DNA of 64,000 nt from a virus. Positions 40,453-48,506 of the stretch are shown piece after piece. The translations under genes and the position numbers were made by a program. The number at the start of each line of letters is the position of its first letter. Position 1 is the stretch's first letter. The DNA lies in IMG/VR virus record IMGVR_UViG_3300023084_000010, positions 1-64,000 of that record; one strand, 5' to 3'. The notes below the pieces were generated by a model. The model saw only the letters and a program-made list of their open reading frames with translations. It was not told the DNA's origin and searched no databases.

Positions 40453-42655
40453 CAACTACTTCCAACCTAACAGCCGTAATGTTATCACCGAACAATAGGA
40501 TTTTTGCTAGTGGCTTTTTAATTTGTTCGTTAATCAATCTACCCATAGGTCTTGCACCCATTGTTTCAGTAAATCCATTATTTGTTAGCCAAGTAAGAAC
40601 AGTGTTATTCCAATGTATTGATATATTTCTATCAGTTAACATTGTTCTTAGTTCGTTTAAGAACTTAACAGTAATGTCTCTCATCAGAGTTTTGTCTAGT
40701 TTTGTAAACTGTACAATAGCATCTAGTCTATTGCGGAACTCTGGAGAGAAGAAACGTTTAACTGCTTCTTCACTGGCTGCACTATTGTCATTATCGCCAA
40801 AACCAATTGTATTACGTTCAGCATCACGTGCACCTAAGTTACTAGTCATAATAACAATAGCATTACGAGCACTTACACTTTTGCCTTCACTGTTAGTAAT
40901 CATACCATTGTCCATAAGTTGTAACATTACGTTACTAACATCAGGGTGTGCTTTTTCAATTTCGTCCAGTAGTAGGATACAGTTAGGATTTTCTTCAAGT
41001 TTGTTGACTAGTAAGCCACCTCCTTGACCACCTTCACCGTATCCTACATACCCTGGGGGAGCACCGATAAGTTTAGCAACTGTGTGACGTTCTTGGTATT
41101 CACTCATATCAAAACGTACAAGCGGCATACTCATTGCATCACTTAATTGTTTTGCTGTTTCAGTTTTACCAACACCTGTAGGGCCTGTAAACAAATAACA
41201 GCCGATTGGTTTACTAGGATCTTTCAGTCCAGCTTTAGCAATATAAATGCTATCTGCAAGTCTAGTAATAGCTTCGTCTTGACCAAATACTTTCTTTTTA
41301 ACAACTGCCTCAATGTCTACAGGCTTCTCCTGTTTGTACTCACTGTCTTTTGTAAGTACTAGCTGGTCTACAGGAATACGTGTCATCTTAGCAACTTCAT
41401 AACGAATATCATCTAAGTCTAGTACACTTTTACGCATCTCTGCTGGCTGTAACCGCTGACGTGCAGCCGCTGCATCCAATACATCAAATGCCTTGTCTGG
41501 CAAGTGTTTGTTGTGCCAGTATTGATGTGTCAAGTCTACTGCACCATGTAGTGCTTCTTTTGTATATGCTAGTTCGTGGAATAGTTCATACACTGGAATA
41601 CTTGCTTCGATAATTCTCTTAGCATCAGCAGGGCTTGGTTCTGGAACATCGACTTTATAAAAGCGACGATTAAGTGCTTTATCTTTTTCAAAGTGTTCTC
41701 TGTATTCTTCGTATGTTGTCGAACCAATACAACGTAAGTTACCTTTTTGCAGTGCTGGCTTCAACAAGTTAGCAACATCCATTGCACCTTGTCCTGCGCT
41801 ACCTGCACCCATAATCATGTGAATTTCGTCGATAAACAAGATAGCATCATCACGCTTTTCTAAAATGTTTAATACATCTTTAAGACGTTCTTCAAAGTCA
41901 CCTCTAAACTTAGTGCCTGCAAGTAGTGCACCAATATCTAAACTATAAATTGTATTGTCTTTAATAACTTCTGGAACTCTGTCTTCGTTAATTAAATGTG
42001 CTAAACCTTCTGCAATAGCAGTTTTACCAACGCCTGATTCACCTACAAGTATAACATTGTTCTTTTTACGACGAGCAATAGTTTGTACTAGTTTTTCTAG
42101 TTCATCTTCACGTCCGATCATAGGATCAATAATGCCATCTGCCGCTTGTTCGTTTAAATTGTCGCAGAACTTACGCAGCATACGTTCTGCTTTGGCAGGT
42201 TTTGTTTTTGACTCATCCATATCTTGTTCTTGCACTGCAGGGTTCTGAATAAATTGTACTAATTGTTCTCTGCTAATATCAAACTGTTTTAACAAATGCA
42301 CGGCTGCACTTGTATCTTCTGTTAATATACTAATTAACAAATCTTTAGCATTGATATTTTGTCTGCCGTTGAACAATGCTTGTGTGAATGCACGATTAAA
42401 CACACGCTCTAACATTTGCGTCTTTTTAGGATCTTGTACTTCTGGTAATGGTGTTACTTCTTTTTCTAAGTACTGATAAATTAATGCTTTTAACTGTGCA
42501 GGCTCTTTGCCCAAGTCATATAATATATCTTCAATTTCTTCTTGTTCTAGCAAAATTGCAAGTAGATGTTCTAGTGTAACATATTCGTGTTTATACTCAC
42601 GAGTAAGTTGATATACACGCTCTACTATGTGTTCTATTCTATCATTTTGCGACAT
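40424..42655 (-). CDS. clpA: ClpA-like Hsp100 ATPase
   Basis: A complete 743-residue ClpA. The N-domain (about 1-150) is followed by two AAA+ modules, with Walker A motifs GESGVGKTA and GPTGVGKTE and Walker B motifs ILFIDEIH and ILLLDEIEKA. RNTIGFGDN near 40799-40807 corresponds to the IGL/IGF loop by which ClpA docks on ClpP. No clpP gene is in the window, so it might recruit host ClpP to degrade selected proteins. A strong early promoter (42678-42706) drives it. The DnaJ gene lies upstream. Confidence 0.93.
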   Translation of the reverse strand: MSQNDRIEHIVERVYQLTREYKHEYVTLEHLLAILLEQEEIEDILYDLGKEPAQLKALIYQYLEKEVTPLPEVQDPKKTQMLERVFNRAFTQALFNGRQNINAKDLLISILTEDTSAAVHLLKQFDISREQLVQFIQNPAVQEQDMDESKTKPAKAERMLRKFCDNLNEQAADGIIDPMIGREDELEKLVQTIARRKKNNVILVGESGVGKTAIAEGLAHLINEDRVPEVIKDNTIYSLDIGALLAGTKFRGDFEERLKDVLNILEKRDDAILFIDEIHMIMGAGSAGQGAMDVANLLKPALQKGNLRCIGSTTYEEYREHFEKDKALNRRFYKVDVPEPSPADAKRIIEASIPVYELFHELAYTKEALHGAVDLTHQYWHNKHLPDKAFDVLDAAAARQRLQPAEMRKSVLDLDDIRYEVAKMTRIPVDQLVLTKDSEYKQEKPVDIEAVVKKKVFGQDEAITRLADSIYIAKAGLKDPSKPIGCYLFTGPTGVGKTETAKQLSDAMSMPLVRFDMSEYQERHTVAKLIGAPPGYVGYGEGGQGGGLLVNKLEENPNCILLLDEIEKAHPDVSNVMLQLMDNGMITNSEGKSVSARNAIVIMTSNLGARDAERNTIGFGDNDNSAASEEAVKRFFSPEFRNRLDAIVQFTKLDKTLMRDITVKFLNELRTMLTDRNISIHWNNTVLTWLTNNGFTETMGARPMGRLINEQIKKPLAKILLFGDNITAVRLEVVDDKIHIRTA

Positions 42656-42677
42656 TTAAGTTCCTCTGTTTTTTAAT

Positions 42678-42706
42678 AATATAGTAATTTATTATACTAA
42701 TGTCAA
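42678..42706 (-). promoter_or_regulatory. early promoter before clpA
   Basis: TTGACA (42701-42706) and TATATT (42678-42683) are separated by 17 bases, between dnaJ and clpA. The spacer also contains an AATAAAT-like late-type string. Confidence 0.75.
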
Positions 42707-42712
42707 GGTAAA

Positions 42713-43510
42713 CTACGGTAAATCCTGTAATTTTGTTTGTAAATCTGTCTCTGTAAGTGCTGGTATGTGTACGTTAATTTCTACGAAAAGGTCACCGTTT
42801 GGTTTTTTATTTCTAGGCAAGCCGCCTTCTGGTATACGCAGCCTCGTCTTTGATTGCGTTCCTGGCCTAATATTTAATTTTAGATTACGTCCGTCTAAAG
42901 TGTCTATTATCTTTTCCGTTCCTATCATTGCTTCTCGTATACTAATATTTAACCTTTTTACTAGGTTATGTTCTTCAACTGTAAACTGTGGATGTGGTTT
43001 TACTTGAAATGTAACAAACAAAGATCCAGCAGGCACATCTGGTATAGTATTTTCACCATACTGCGCATACCTAACTTCTGCACCATCTGTTACGCCTGGA
43101 GGCAGTGTAATAGTAACTTGTCTGCCGTGTCCATTGCGAAACTTTAAGTCTAGTATTTTTTTAGATTGATGTATAATATCTTCTAGTGATACTGGTACTG
43201 TGATTCTAGTATCTGCATTTCGTCTGGGTCGTTGTCTAAACTGTGATCCAAACTGTTGTGCAAAAATATCTTCGAAACCTTCAAATGGATTTCTGCTATT
43301 AAAATTAAAACCATTCGGTGCCTGTTGCTGTTGTTGATCAGGACCACCGTTTTTTATAATATCATATGCTTCGTTTACCTGCTTGAATTTAGTTTCATCT
43401 CCGCCTGGTCTATCGGGATGATGTTGTTTTGCTAAACGTCTATATGCTTGTTTGATTTCATCGTCGCTTGATGCTCTAGTAACACCAAGGACTGCCCAAG
43501 GATCATTCAT
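42713..43510 (-). CDS. DnaJ/CbpA-like J-domain co-chaperone
   Basis: A 265-residue protein. The J-domain runs from WAVLGVTRASSDDEIKQAYR to KQHHPDRPGG, with the HPD motif that stimulates DnaK. A Gln/Phe-rich linker (QQQQQAPNGFNFNSRNPF) and two C-terminal substrate-binding domains follow; the zinc-finger of DnaJ is absent, as in CbpA. It would redirect host DnaK. It is next to clpA and the spanin-like pair. Confidence 0.9.
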   Translation of the reverse strand: MNDPWAVLGVTRASSDDEIKQAYRRLAKQHHPDRPGGDETKFKQVNEAYDIIKNGGPDQQQQQAPNGFNFNSRNPFEGFEDIFAQQFGSQFRQRPRRNADTRITVPVSLEDIIHQSKKILDLKFRNGHGRQVTITLPPGVTDGAEVRYAQYGENTIPDVPAGSLFVTFQVKPHPQFTVEEHNLVKRLNISIREAMIGTEKIIDTLDGRNLKLNIRPGTQSKTRLRIPEGGLPRNKKPNGDLFVEINVHIPALTETDLQTKLQDLP

Positions 43511-43922
43511 TTACTGATTTGTTATGTTCGTCGATTGCACGTTCTGCAGACTTGTAGTAGTTTTCATATGCTGCAATGATTGCTTGTTGTTGCTGTACCA
43601 TAGCACGTATGTCACTAAAATTTAACCCCAAGTTACCGTAGCCTTCACCTGTTAGTGCATATACTGCAAATGCACCATCGCTGGCTTTTAGTCTAGCAAT
43701 TACTGCTTCTACGTTACCTTCGTTAATTACGACCCATTCTACATCACGCATACGCAGTTGATCTACTGGCGGTAGTGTTAAGTTAGGTTTTTGAATTGGT
43801 TCTGCTTTAATAATTACAGGCGGTTCGACAACAGGCTGACTATTGCCCAGACACCCGCTCAGGGTCATTACCAGGCCAAAGCCAAGGGCACTCTTTATTA
43901 AAAGCGATTTCGTTTTCTGCAT
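43503..43922 (-). CDS. o-spanin-like lipoprotein
   Basis: A 139-residue lipoprotein. The leader ends LGFGLVMTLSGCLGN with lipobox LSGC. A Pro-rich segment (VVEPPVIIKAEPIQKPNLTL) and a helical C-terminus follow. The start lies 83 bases inside the preceding gene in another frame. Such overlap, plus lipobox and Pro-rich region, is typical of Rz/Rz1 spanin pairs. It would be in the outer membrane. The length is greater than classical Rz1. Confidence 0.65.
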   Translation of the reverse strand: MQKTKSLLIKSALGFGLVMTLSGCLGNSQPVVEPPVIIKAEPIQKPNLTLPPVDQLRMRDVEWVVINEGNVEAVIARLKASDGAFAVYALTGEGYGNLGLNFSDIRAMVQQQQAIIAAYENYYKSAERAIDEHNKSVNE

Positions 43923-44325
43923 TTAATTCTTCCTCAGTTAACGGGCTTCCACTTAGAATCTCAAAACATCTGCCAGCATTTTCTGTACCTCTGTTTACTG
44001 CACGTTCAATACCTTCTGCATTTGCAATAGCGGCTGCTTCTAAATCAATCTTTTCTAGTTTATCTGCTAGTCTACGATTCTGATTTCTAATAGCAGTATA
44101 TGCTTCTTGTAATGCTGCATTTTCTGCTGCGGCTGCTTCAAAGTCTTTTTGTAATTGCTCCATTGTTTCTTGTTGTGTAGCAATTGCTTGTTCTAGGTTT
44201 GCTTGATTTGCTTTTAGTGTAGCATTGTTTTCTTGTAGTATTTTCATACGTTCTTGGCTGTCATTGTAATACCAATATCCAATGCCGCCCATCATAAGAA
44301 TAACAACTAATAATACTTTGCTCAT
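43840..44325 (-). CDS. i-spanin-like protein (Rz type)
   Basis: A 161-residue protein with one N-terminal membrane segment ([20 protein letters not shown]) and a long coiled coil (about residues 25-95). A C-terminal NAGRCFEILSGSPLTEEEL region matches the end of Rz-like proteins. It overlaps the lipoprotein gene by 83 bases in another frame. It would span the periplasm with the lipoprotein and disrupt the outer membrane in lysis. It is far from the endolysin, unlike classical cassettes. Confidence 0.65.
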   Translation of the reverse strand: MSKVLLVVILMMGGIGYWYYNDSQERMKILQENNATLKANQANLEQAIATQQETMEQLQKDFEAAAAENAALQEAYTAIRNQNRRLADKLEKIDLEAAAIANAEGIERAVNRGTENAGRCFEILSGSPLTEEELNAENEIAFNKECPWLWPGNDPERVSGQ

Positions 44326-44543
44326 TACTTGTGCCTAAAAACTATACGACCTTTATCTAAATCGTACGGAGTCATCTCCACATCTACACGATCGTCTTGC
44401 AATATATTAATGTTAAATCTTCTTATCTTACCACTAATAGTCGCAATTATTTGATGACCGTTTTCTAGTTCAACTTTGAATAGTGCATTAGGAAGGCAAT
44501 TAATTACTTTGCCTTGAAATACTAATACGTCTTCTTTTGCCAT
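44325..44543 (-). CDS. infA: translation initiation factor IF-1 homologue
   Basis: A 72-residue protein, the same length as bacterial IF-1. [47 protein letters not shown]-type sequence ([19 protein letters not shown]) follow the IF-1 OB-fold throughout. IF-1 blocks the ribosomal A site during initiation. A phage copy could tune initiation on phage mRNAs. It is separated from neighbours by TAATG overlaps and lies in the late-gene neighbourhood. Confidence 0.9.
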   Translation of the reverse strand: MAKEDVLVFQGKVINCLPNALFKVELENGHQIIATISGKIRRFNINILQDDRVDVEMTPYDLDKGRIVFRHK

Positions 44544-45016
44544 TACAGCCCCGCTAGTTCCTTTACTCTTGATAGCGATTCGTTTGTTTCTTCGTTATTT
44601 GTATAACGTAACACATACTCTTCCGAATTGTCAAGAACTGTTTCAGCTAAATTTTCGGCTGTAAGATCCGCACTGTCTGTACCTTTATAGTAACTGTATT
44701 TCCATTCTGTAATTGAAGTTGCTTGACTTGCAACTTTTACAATATTCATAATGTTTTCATATAAGTTTCCGTCACGCTCAAACTCAACAAATACCATATA
44801 CTTGCCATCACCGTTTGGACCGTCTGATACATCTACGTCTAAACTTTCAGTAACATCTGTTTCAATCAAGTTACTTAAATCTTTTGCTGGCTGTTCGAAC
44901 GCAACTTCAAATGCTACAACTACAGTTTCGTTTGCTTCACCAATTTTAGGTTTGTATTGGTCAATACTAATTGTAGGAGTCACTAAGTTTGTCATTTCGC
45001 CGTATTTTACTGTCAT
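44543..45016 (-). CDS. late-type hypothetical protein
   Basis: A 157-residue acidic protein with many Val, Thr and Glu residues. It ends with [10 protein letters not shown], the same LxRxxxLAG motif that begins the neighbouring protein at 45017-45364. The body is probably beta-rich. Its stop overlaps infA as TAATG. Function unknown; a structural role is likely. Confidence 0.65.
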   Translation of the reverse strand: MTVKYGEMTNLVTPTISIDQYKPKIGEANETVVVAFEVAFEQPAKDLSNLIETDVTESLDVDVSDGPNGDGKYMVFVEFERDGNLYENIMNIVKVASQATSITEWKYSYYKGTDSADLTAENLAETVLDNSEEYVLRYTNNEETNESLSRVKELAGL

Positions 45017-45364
45017 TTACTTGTCCTCTGGAGCCATTTGCTTAATTTGTTGATAGGCTTTCTTAACTGTGCTCAGTCCTGATACGTTTCCGTAAGCTGA
45101 TACTGATTTCCACAATTCATTTAATGCACTGTATTTTTCTGGTTCAATACCTGCATTATCCATGTCTTGCATAAGACCACCTAAGATTTCAATTTGTTCG
45201 TCTGTAACTTCGCCTTCGTATTCTTTGGCAGTGTTAAACATATCCATGAGTGCTTCTAGTGCATTTTTTCTAACCGTACCTTGATCATACATGTCATCTG
45301 GGTCAAAGTTTACTTTGCGTTCCTCTATACCAGCTAATTTTTTAATTCTATTTAAATCTGTCAT
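45017..45364 (-). CDS. late protein with LNRIKKLAG N-terminus
   Basis: A 115-residue helical protein starting MTDLNRIKKLAGIEERKVNF. The LxRIxxLAGI motif is shared with 31969-32262, and IEE resembles a prohead-protease site. The remainder is acidic and helical (DPDDMYDQGTVRKNALEALM). It overlaps the next gene by four bases. Function unknown; candidate internal head protein. Confidence 0.65.
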   Translation of the reverse strand: MTDLNRIKKLAGIEERKVNFDPDDMYDQGTVRKNALEALMDMFNTAKEYEGEVTDEQIEILGGLMQDMDNAGIEPEKYSALNELWKSVSAYGNVSGLSTVKKAYQQIKQMAPEDK

Positions 45365-45903
45365 TCTATATCATCCATAACATCTGTTTTATCTGGTGCA
45401 ATTTCGTTATCATAATCGCTATCATATGCACTGTCAACATCGCTCATATCGATGTCAATGCCGTTAATTGTAACTTTCGAGCTTTCAAATTCATCAACAA
45501 AATCACGTGGCATTTCGATAGTTACCAACCAAACTTTGGTTTTCTTTTTCTTAGGTTTACGTTTGCCTGTTTTAGGATCAGGATCACCTAAGTCTTCTGG
45601 CTTAGTAATTTTAACTGGTTCAATCAATTCATCACGTTTATAAAATACTCTTGCACCGTGTTTAATTAGTCTTAGTGCTGCATCAGGATCTGGCATTAGT
45701 CGTTCCGGATACATCAGTGTTACTGTAATCCAATAGCGTGATACATCAGGACCAGCAATTACTTCACCGTATTCCCAATTTTTGTATGCATACATGTGCA
45801 AACTATCTAATACTTCTTCAAACTCAAGCAGAACACTCAAGTCACTGCTCGAATCGATTAGTTTATCTAATGTGTTTTTTAATTGTTCAATTTCTGTACT
45901 CAT
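45361..45903 (-). CDS. conserved hypothetical protein
   Basis: A 180-residue protein beginning MSTEIEQLKNTLDKLID, with a central PDPKTGKRKPKKKKTKVWLV and an acidic C-terminus (YDSDYDNEIAPDKTDVMDD). I associate this with uncharacterised conserved proteins of marine T4-like phages. It diverges from phoH. Function unknown. Confidence 0.7.
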   Translation of the reverse strand: MSTEIEQLKNTLDKLIDSSSDLSVLLEFEEVLDSLHMYAYKNWEYGEVIAGPDVSRYWITVTLMYPERLMPDPDAALRLIKHGARVFYKRDELIEPVKITKPEDLGDPDPKTGKRKPKKKKTKVWLVTIEMPRDFVDEFESSKVTINGIDIDMSDVDSAYDSDYDNEIAPDKTDVMDDIE

Positions 45904-45926
45904 CTTACTACTATTTAGTTCTTTTT

Positions 45927-45934
45927 AATAAATA
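45927..45934 (+). promoter_or_regulatory. late promoter before phoH (AATAAATA)
   Basis: AATAAATA on the plus strand lies 47 bases before the phoH start. It is in the divergent intergenic region. Confidence 0.6.
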
Positions 45935-45980
45935 CTTTTGTAGACACATTGGGCGCAATCAACAAACAATGGAGTACTAC

Positions 45981-46694
45981 ATGGCCAAAAGAGCGAGAAA
46001 ACAAAATAGCAGGAATTCATTCAACGATATGGTAGTAGAATTACAAACCTATCGTAAAAAGAAAATAACTATTTTACCACGCAATGTACATCAGGAAGAT
46101 TACATTGACTTATTAACTGATCCTCAAAAATCTATTGTATTTGCAACTGGACCAGCAGGCACGGGTAAAACTATGCTGGCAGTCCAAATGGGTATACAAA
46201 AGTATGATAGTGGTGAAATTAATAAAATAGTTGTCACGAGACCTGCTGTTAGCGTAGACGAACAACACGGATTCTTACCAGGTGATCTTAAAGATAAAAT
46301 GGCACCCTGGACTAGACCTATCTTTGATGTTTTAGAAGAACATTGGACACCACAGCAAGTAGAACGTATGATTGAAAATAAAGAAATCGAAATTGCTCCA
46401 CTTGCTTATATGCGTGGTAGAACATTTAAGGAGTGCTGGATAGTTGCAGATGAAATGCAAAACGCTACACCAGAGCAAATGAAAATGTTACTAACACGTA
46501 TTGGTACAGGATCTAAAATAGTTGTTACAGGAGACTTAGCACAACATGATAGAGGATACCAAAATAATGGTTTAAAAGATTTTACCGAACGTTTAACCAC
46601 TAATCACCACACCATCGGGTGTGTACATTTTACAAAACAGGACGTCGAACGACACCCTGCTGTAGTTGATGTTTTAAATATTTACGGCGAGTAA
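45981..46694 (+). CDS. phoH: PhoH-like ATPase
   Basis: A 237-residue P-loop protein starting MAKRARKQNSRNSFND, chosen because GGAG lies six bases before this ATG. FATGPAGTGKTMLAVQ is the Walker A motif, KIVVTRPAVSVDEQHGFLPG the family signature and CWIVADEMQNATPEQMKML the Walker B region. PhoH is common in marine phages; its role (RNA handling, phosphate stress) is not settled. It is a lone plus-strand gene that converges with the HAD gene at the stop. Confidence 0.9.
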   Translation: MAKRARKQNSRNSFNDMVVELQTYRKKKITILPRNVHQEDYIDLLTDPQKSIVFATGPAGTGKTMLAVQMGIQKYDSGEINKIVVTRPAVSVDEQHGFLPGDLKDKMAPWTRPIFDVLEEHWTPQQVERMIENKEIEIAPLAYMRGRTFKECWIVADEMQNATPEQMKMLLTRIGTGSKIVVTGDLAQHDRGYQNNGLKDFTERLTTNHHTIGCVHFTKQDVERHPAVVDVLNIYGE

Positions 46695-47267
46695 CTAAGA
46701 CTTAATAATAGTATTATAAATTTGCGCCCAATTGTCTACTTGTGTTACACCGTCGTATTCAAAATTGGCATTGTGCTGGTGCCGCACAAGGATTGACTTT
46801 AACCCTAAGTCCGCACCGAGTCTTGCGTTTTCTGGCTTATCTTCCAACCACCACATTCCGCTATCTTTGTAAGGAGCAAGTGCTTCATCTTTGTCAGCAC
46901 CAGTATCCAAACAAGTCACAAAGTCAAATACATCACCGAAATGTTTAATTAAGTTTTCTTTACGTAGTTGTCCAGCATAAGGATCCAAGCTCAAGCTAGT
47001 AATAGCACCAAACCGATAACCAGCATCTGCTAGCATTTGGACACCTTCTACTGCATCCCGTAAAGGATTCAAACAACACATCCAAGCACTGTTGTTGTAT
47101 TCACGTACTAGCTCTTTTACATGCTCTTTACGCTGATTGTAAACAACATGCATATCGTAACTAGCAATAGCATTCCGAACAAAGCCTTTAGACTCCATCC
47201 AATCATGAAAGCCAGTTTCCCAATCAAGCATTACGCCGTCAATATCAGTGAGGATTAATTTTGTCAT
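46695..47267 (-). CDS. HAD-family hydrolase
   Basis: A 190-residue HAD hydrolase. LILTDIDGVMLDW contains the nucleophile DxD motif, AITSLSLDPY the second motif, and WWLEDKPENARLGADLGLKS the final acidic motif. It probably dephosphorylates a nucleotide or sugar phosphate; substrate unknown. An early promoter lies at 47299-47327. The gene converges with phoH. Confidence 0.85.
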   Translation of the reverse strand: MTKLILTDIDGVMLDWETGFHDWMESKGFVRNAIASYDMHVVYNQRKEHVKELVREYNNSAWMCCLNPLRDAVEGVQMLADAGYRFGAITSLSLDPYAGQLRKENLIKHFGDVFDFVTCLDTGADKDEALAPYKDSGMWWLEDKPENARLGADLGLKSILVRHQHNANFEYDGVTQVDNWAQIYNTIIKS

Positions 47268-47298
47268 TTTTATCTTTCTTTTCTCAACTTACATATAT

Positions 47299-47327
47299 AA
47301 TATAAGGCATCTTGGTACAAATGTCAA
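47299..47327 (-). promoter_or_regulatory. early promoter cassette before HAD gene
   Basis: TTGACA (47322-47327), 17-base spacer containing CCAAGA, TATATT (47299-47304), then ATATATGTAAG at the start of the transcript. The TGA stop of the imm gene lies inside the -35. Confidence 0.85.
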
Positions 47328-47650
47328 GAGCTTTTTTCATCTTTTTTGCATTGCTCTCCTATAAGTGTAATAATTGCATCTTCGAGTGTATTCACTTCTT
47401 CTTTAAGACATTCGATTTCTTTAACTTGTTTTGTACTAGTGAATGCCCAAACAAGAGCAATAACCCATGCAATAAAACTCCATCCTAAAAATACGTTTAG
47501 GATAAAGATAGCCAATGTATTATAGTGTCCACGATTCCATGCAACAAACGCTGGAAGAAAGTAAAGCATTACAAGCATTAAAACTAAAACAAAAATACCA
47601 ACAATTGTTGCGTACGGAGTTAATGCTAACATTGTCAATTGGTCTAACAT
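47324..47650 (-). CDS. imm: superinfection immunity protein (Imm family)
   Basis: A 108-residue membrane protein. VLVLMLVMLYFLPAFVAW and YNTLAIFILNVFLGWSFIAW, followed by VIALVWAFTS, match the Imm superfamily: two membrane helices with conserved YFxPxxxAxxxxH..T. T4 Imm blocks DNA entry of superinfecting phages. The C-terminal tail is a charged coil (VKEIECLKEEVNTLEDAI). It has its own early promoter (47680-47708), as expected for an exclusion function. Confidence 0.85.
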   Translation of the reverse strand: MLDQLTMLALTPYATIVGIFVLVLMLVMLYFLPAFVAWNRGHYNTLAIFILNVFLGWSFIAWVIALVWAFTSTKQVKEIECLKEEVNTLEDAIITLIGEQCKKDEKSS

Positions 47651-47679
47651 ATTCTTTCCTTTTCTCTGTCTACACTTAT

Positions 47680-47708
47680 AATATAGTGTAAGATGTCTTG
47701 GATGTCAA
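47680..47708 (-). promoter_or_regulatory. early promoter cassette before imm
   Basis: TTGACA (47703-47708), spacer with CCAAGACATC, TATATT (47680-47685), then ATAAGTGTAGACAGAG. The TGA stop of the upstream gene is inside the -35. Confidence 0.85.
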
Positions 47709-47908
47709 GAGCCTTCCATCATTTTTTTACACTGTAGAATAATCTTTTTTTCTGTATCAGTATAATGTTCCCACCGTTTACTAAATGGAGTATCCATCTC
47801 AGTTAGTTCTTCACCGAGGTAACTCAGCATGTTGGCCAAGGCATAATTATCTCCTGTTTTATAAGTTAGATCCATCATATAACGACCAAGTGCAGGTGCT
47901 GTTACCAT
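47705..47908 (-). CDS. small hypothetical protein
   Basis: A 67-residue protein, MVTAPALGRYMMDLTYKTG..., helical and slightly acidic. No domain recognised. It overlaps the next gene by seven bases and its stop is within the imm promoter. Early expression expected. Function unknown. Confidence 0.65.
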   Translation of the reverse strand: MVTAPALGRYMMDLTYKTGDNYALANMLSYLGEELTEMDTPFSKRWEHYTDTEKKIILQCKKMMEGS

Positions 47909-48192
47909 GTTTGTGCTTCCACTTCTTTAAATTGTAAATCATGACGGCCCATAGTGCCAACTAGTGCATGGTGCTCGCCTTCGTCGATTGCGTAAATCAT
48001 TGCACTGCGAATTCTATTAGGTTCTTGCAGTGTAATTTTGCTGTATGCTACAGCCATTTCTAAGTTATCAAAACTCTGATACACACGACTGCTTTTGCCT
48101 GGTTGAAACATAACAACGTTGTACGCAACAGCGTTCGAACGAATTGTATGTTCCCAAGCATCCATAGGTTTTAGTTCACCACGTTTAGCCAT
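47902..48192 (-). CDS. hypothetical protein
   Basis: A 96-residue protein starting MAKRGELKPMDAWEHTIRSN, with alternating beta and alpha segments (NVVMFQPGKSSRVYQSF). No family recognised. It abuts the following gene by one base. Early operon member. Confidence 0.65.
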   Translation of the reverse strand: MAKRGELKPMDAWEHTIRSNAVAYNVVMFQPGKSSRVYQSFDNLEMAVAYSKITLQEPNRIRSAMIYAIDEGEHHALVGTMGRHDLQFKEVEAQTW

Positions 48193-48428
48193 TATACATC
48201 CATTTCAAGTTGAGTGTTCATTAGTTCTACAGGCTGTTCAGCAATAACTTTTTCAACAGCTTCGTCCCACGCTTCGTAATACGCTTCGTCGTCTTTAAAA
48301 AACTTGTTTACTCCGCTCATATAGCAATCCGAATCAACAAAGTTCCAGTTGATAGAACCATCATAGTCAATGTTCTCTGGGTTAGCTGCTGCTTCACGAA
48401 CTTGTGCTTCTACTAGTGAGTAAATCAT
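48192..48428 (-). CDS. hypothetical acidic protein
   Basis: A 78-residue acidic protein beginning MIYSLVEAQVREAAANPENI, first gene of an early unit; the promoter is at 48457-48485. Helical C-terminal part (DEAYYEAWDEAVEKVIAE). Function unknown. Confidence 0.65.
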   Translation of the reverse strand: MIYSLVEAQVREAAANPENIDYDGSINWNFVDSDCYMSGVNKFFKDDEAYYEAWDEAVEKVIAEQPVELMNTQLEMDV

Positions 48429-48456
48429 TGTGTACCTCTTTATTGCTTACATATAT

Positions 48457-48485
48457 AATATAAGCATGATGTCTTGGTTTGTCAA
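48457..48485 (-). promoter_or_regulatory. early promoter cassette
   Basis: TTGACA (48480-48485), spacer AACCAAGACATCATGCT, TATATT (48457-48462) and ATATATGTAAG after it. It drives the gene at 48192-48428. A nine-plus-nine AT palindrome and a second TTGACA lie just upstream. Confidence 0.85.
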
Positions 48486-48506
48486 GTCTTTTTTTAAAAA
48501 AAGATG

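Noticed and set aside
48487-48504. Nine-plus-nine A/T palindrome as a terminator
   Set aside because: It contains only one G-C pair per arm side, so it is unlikely to form a stable terminator hairpin; it may be incidental.
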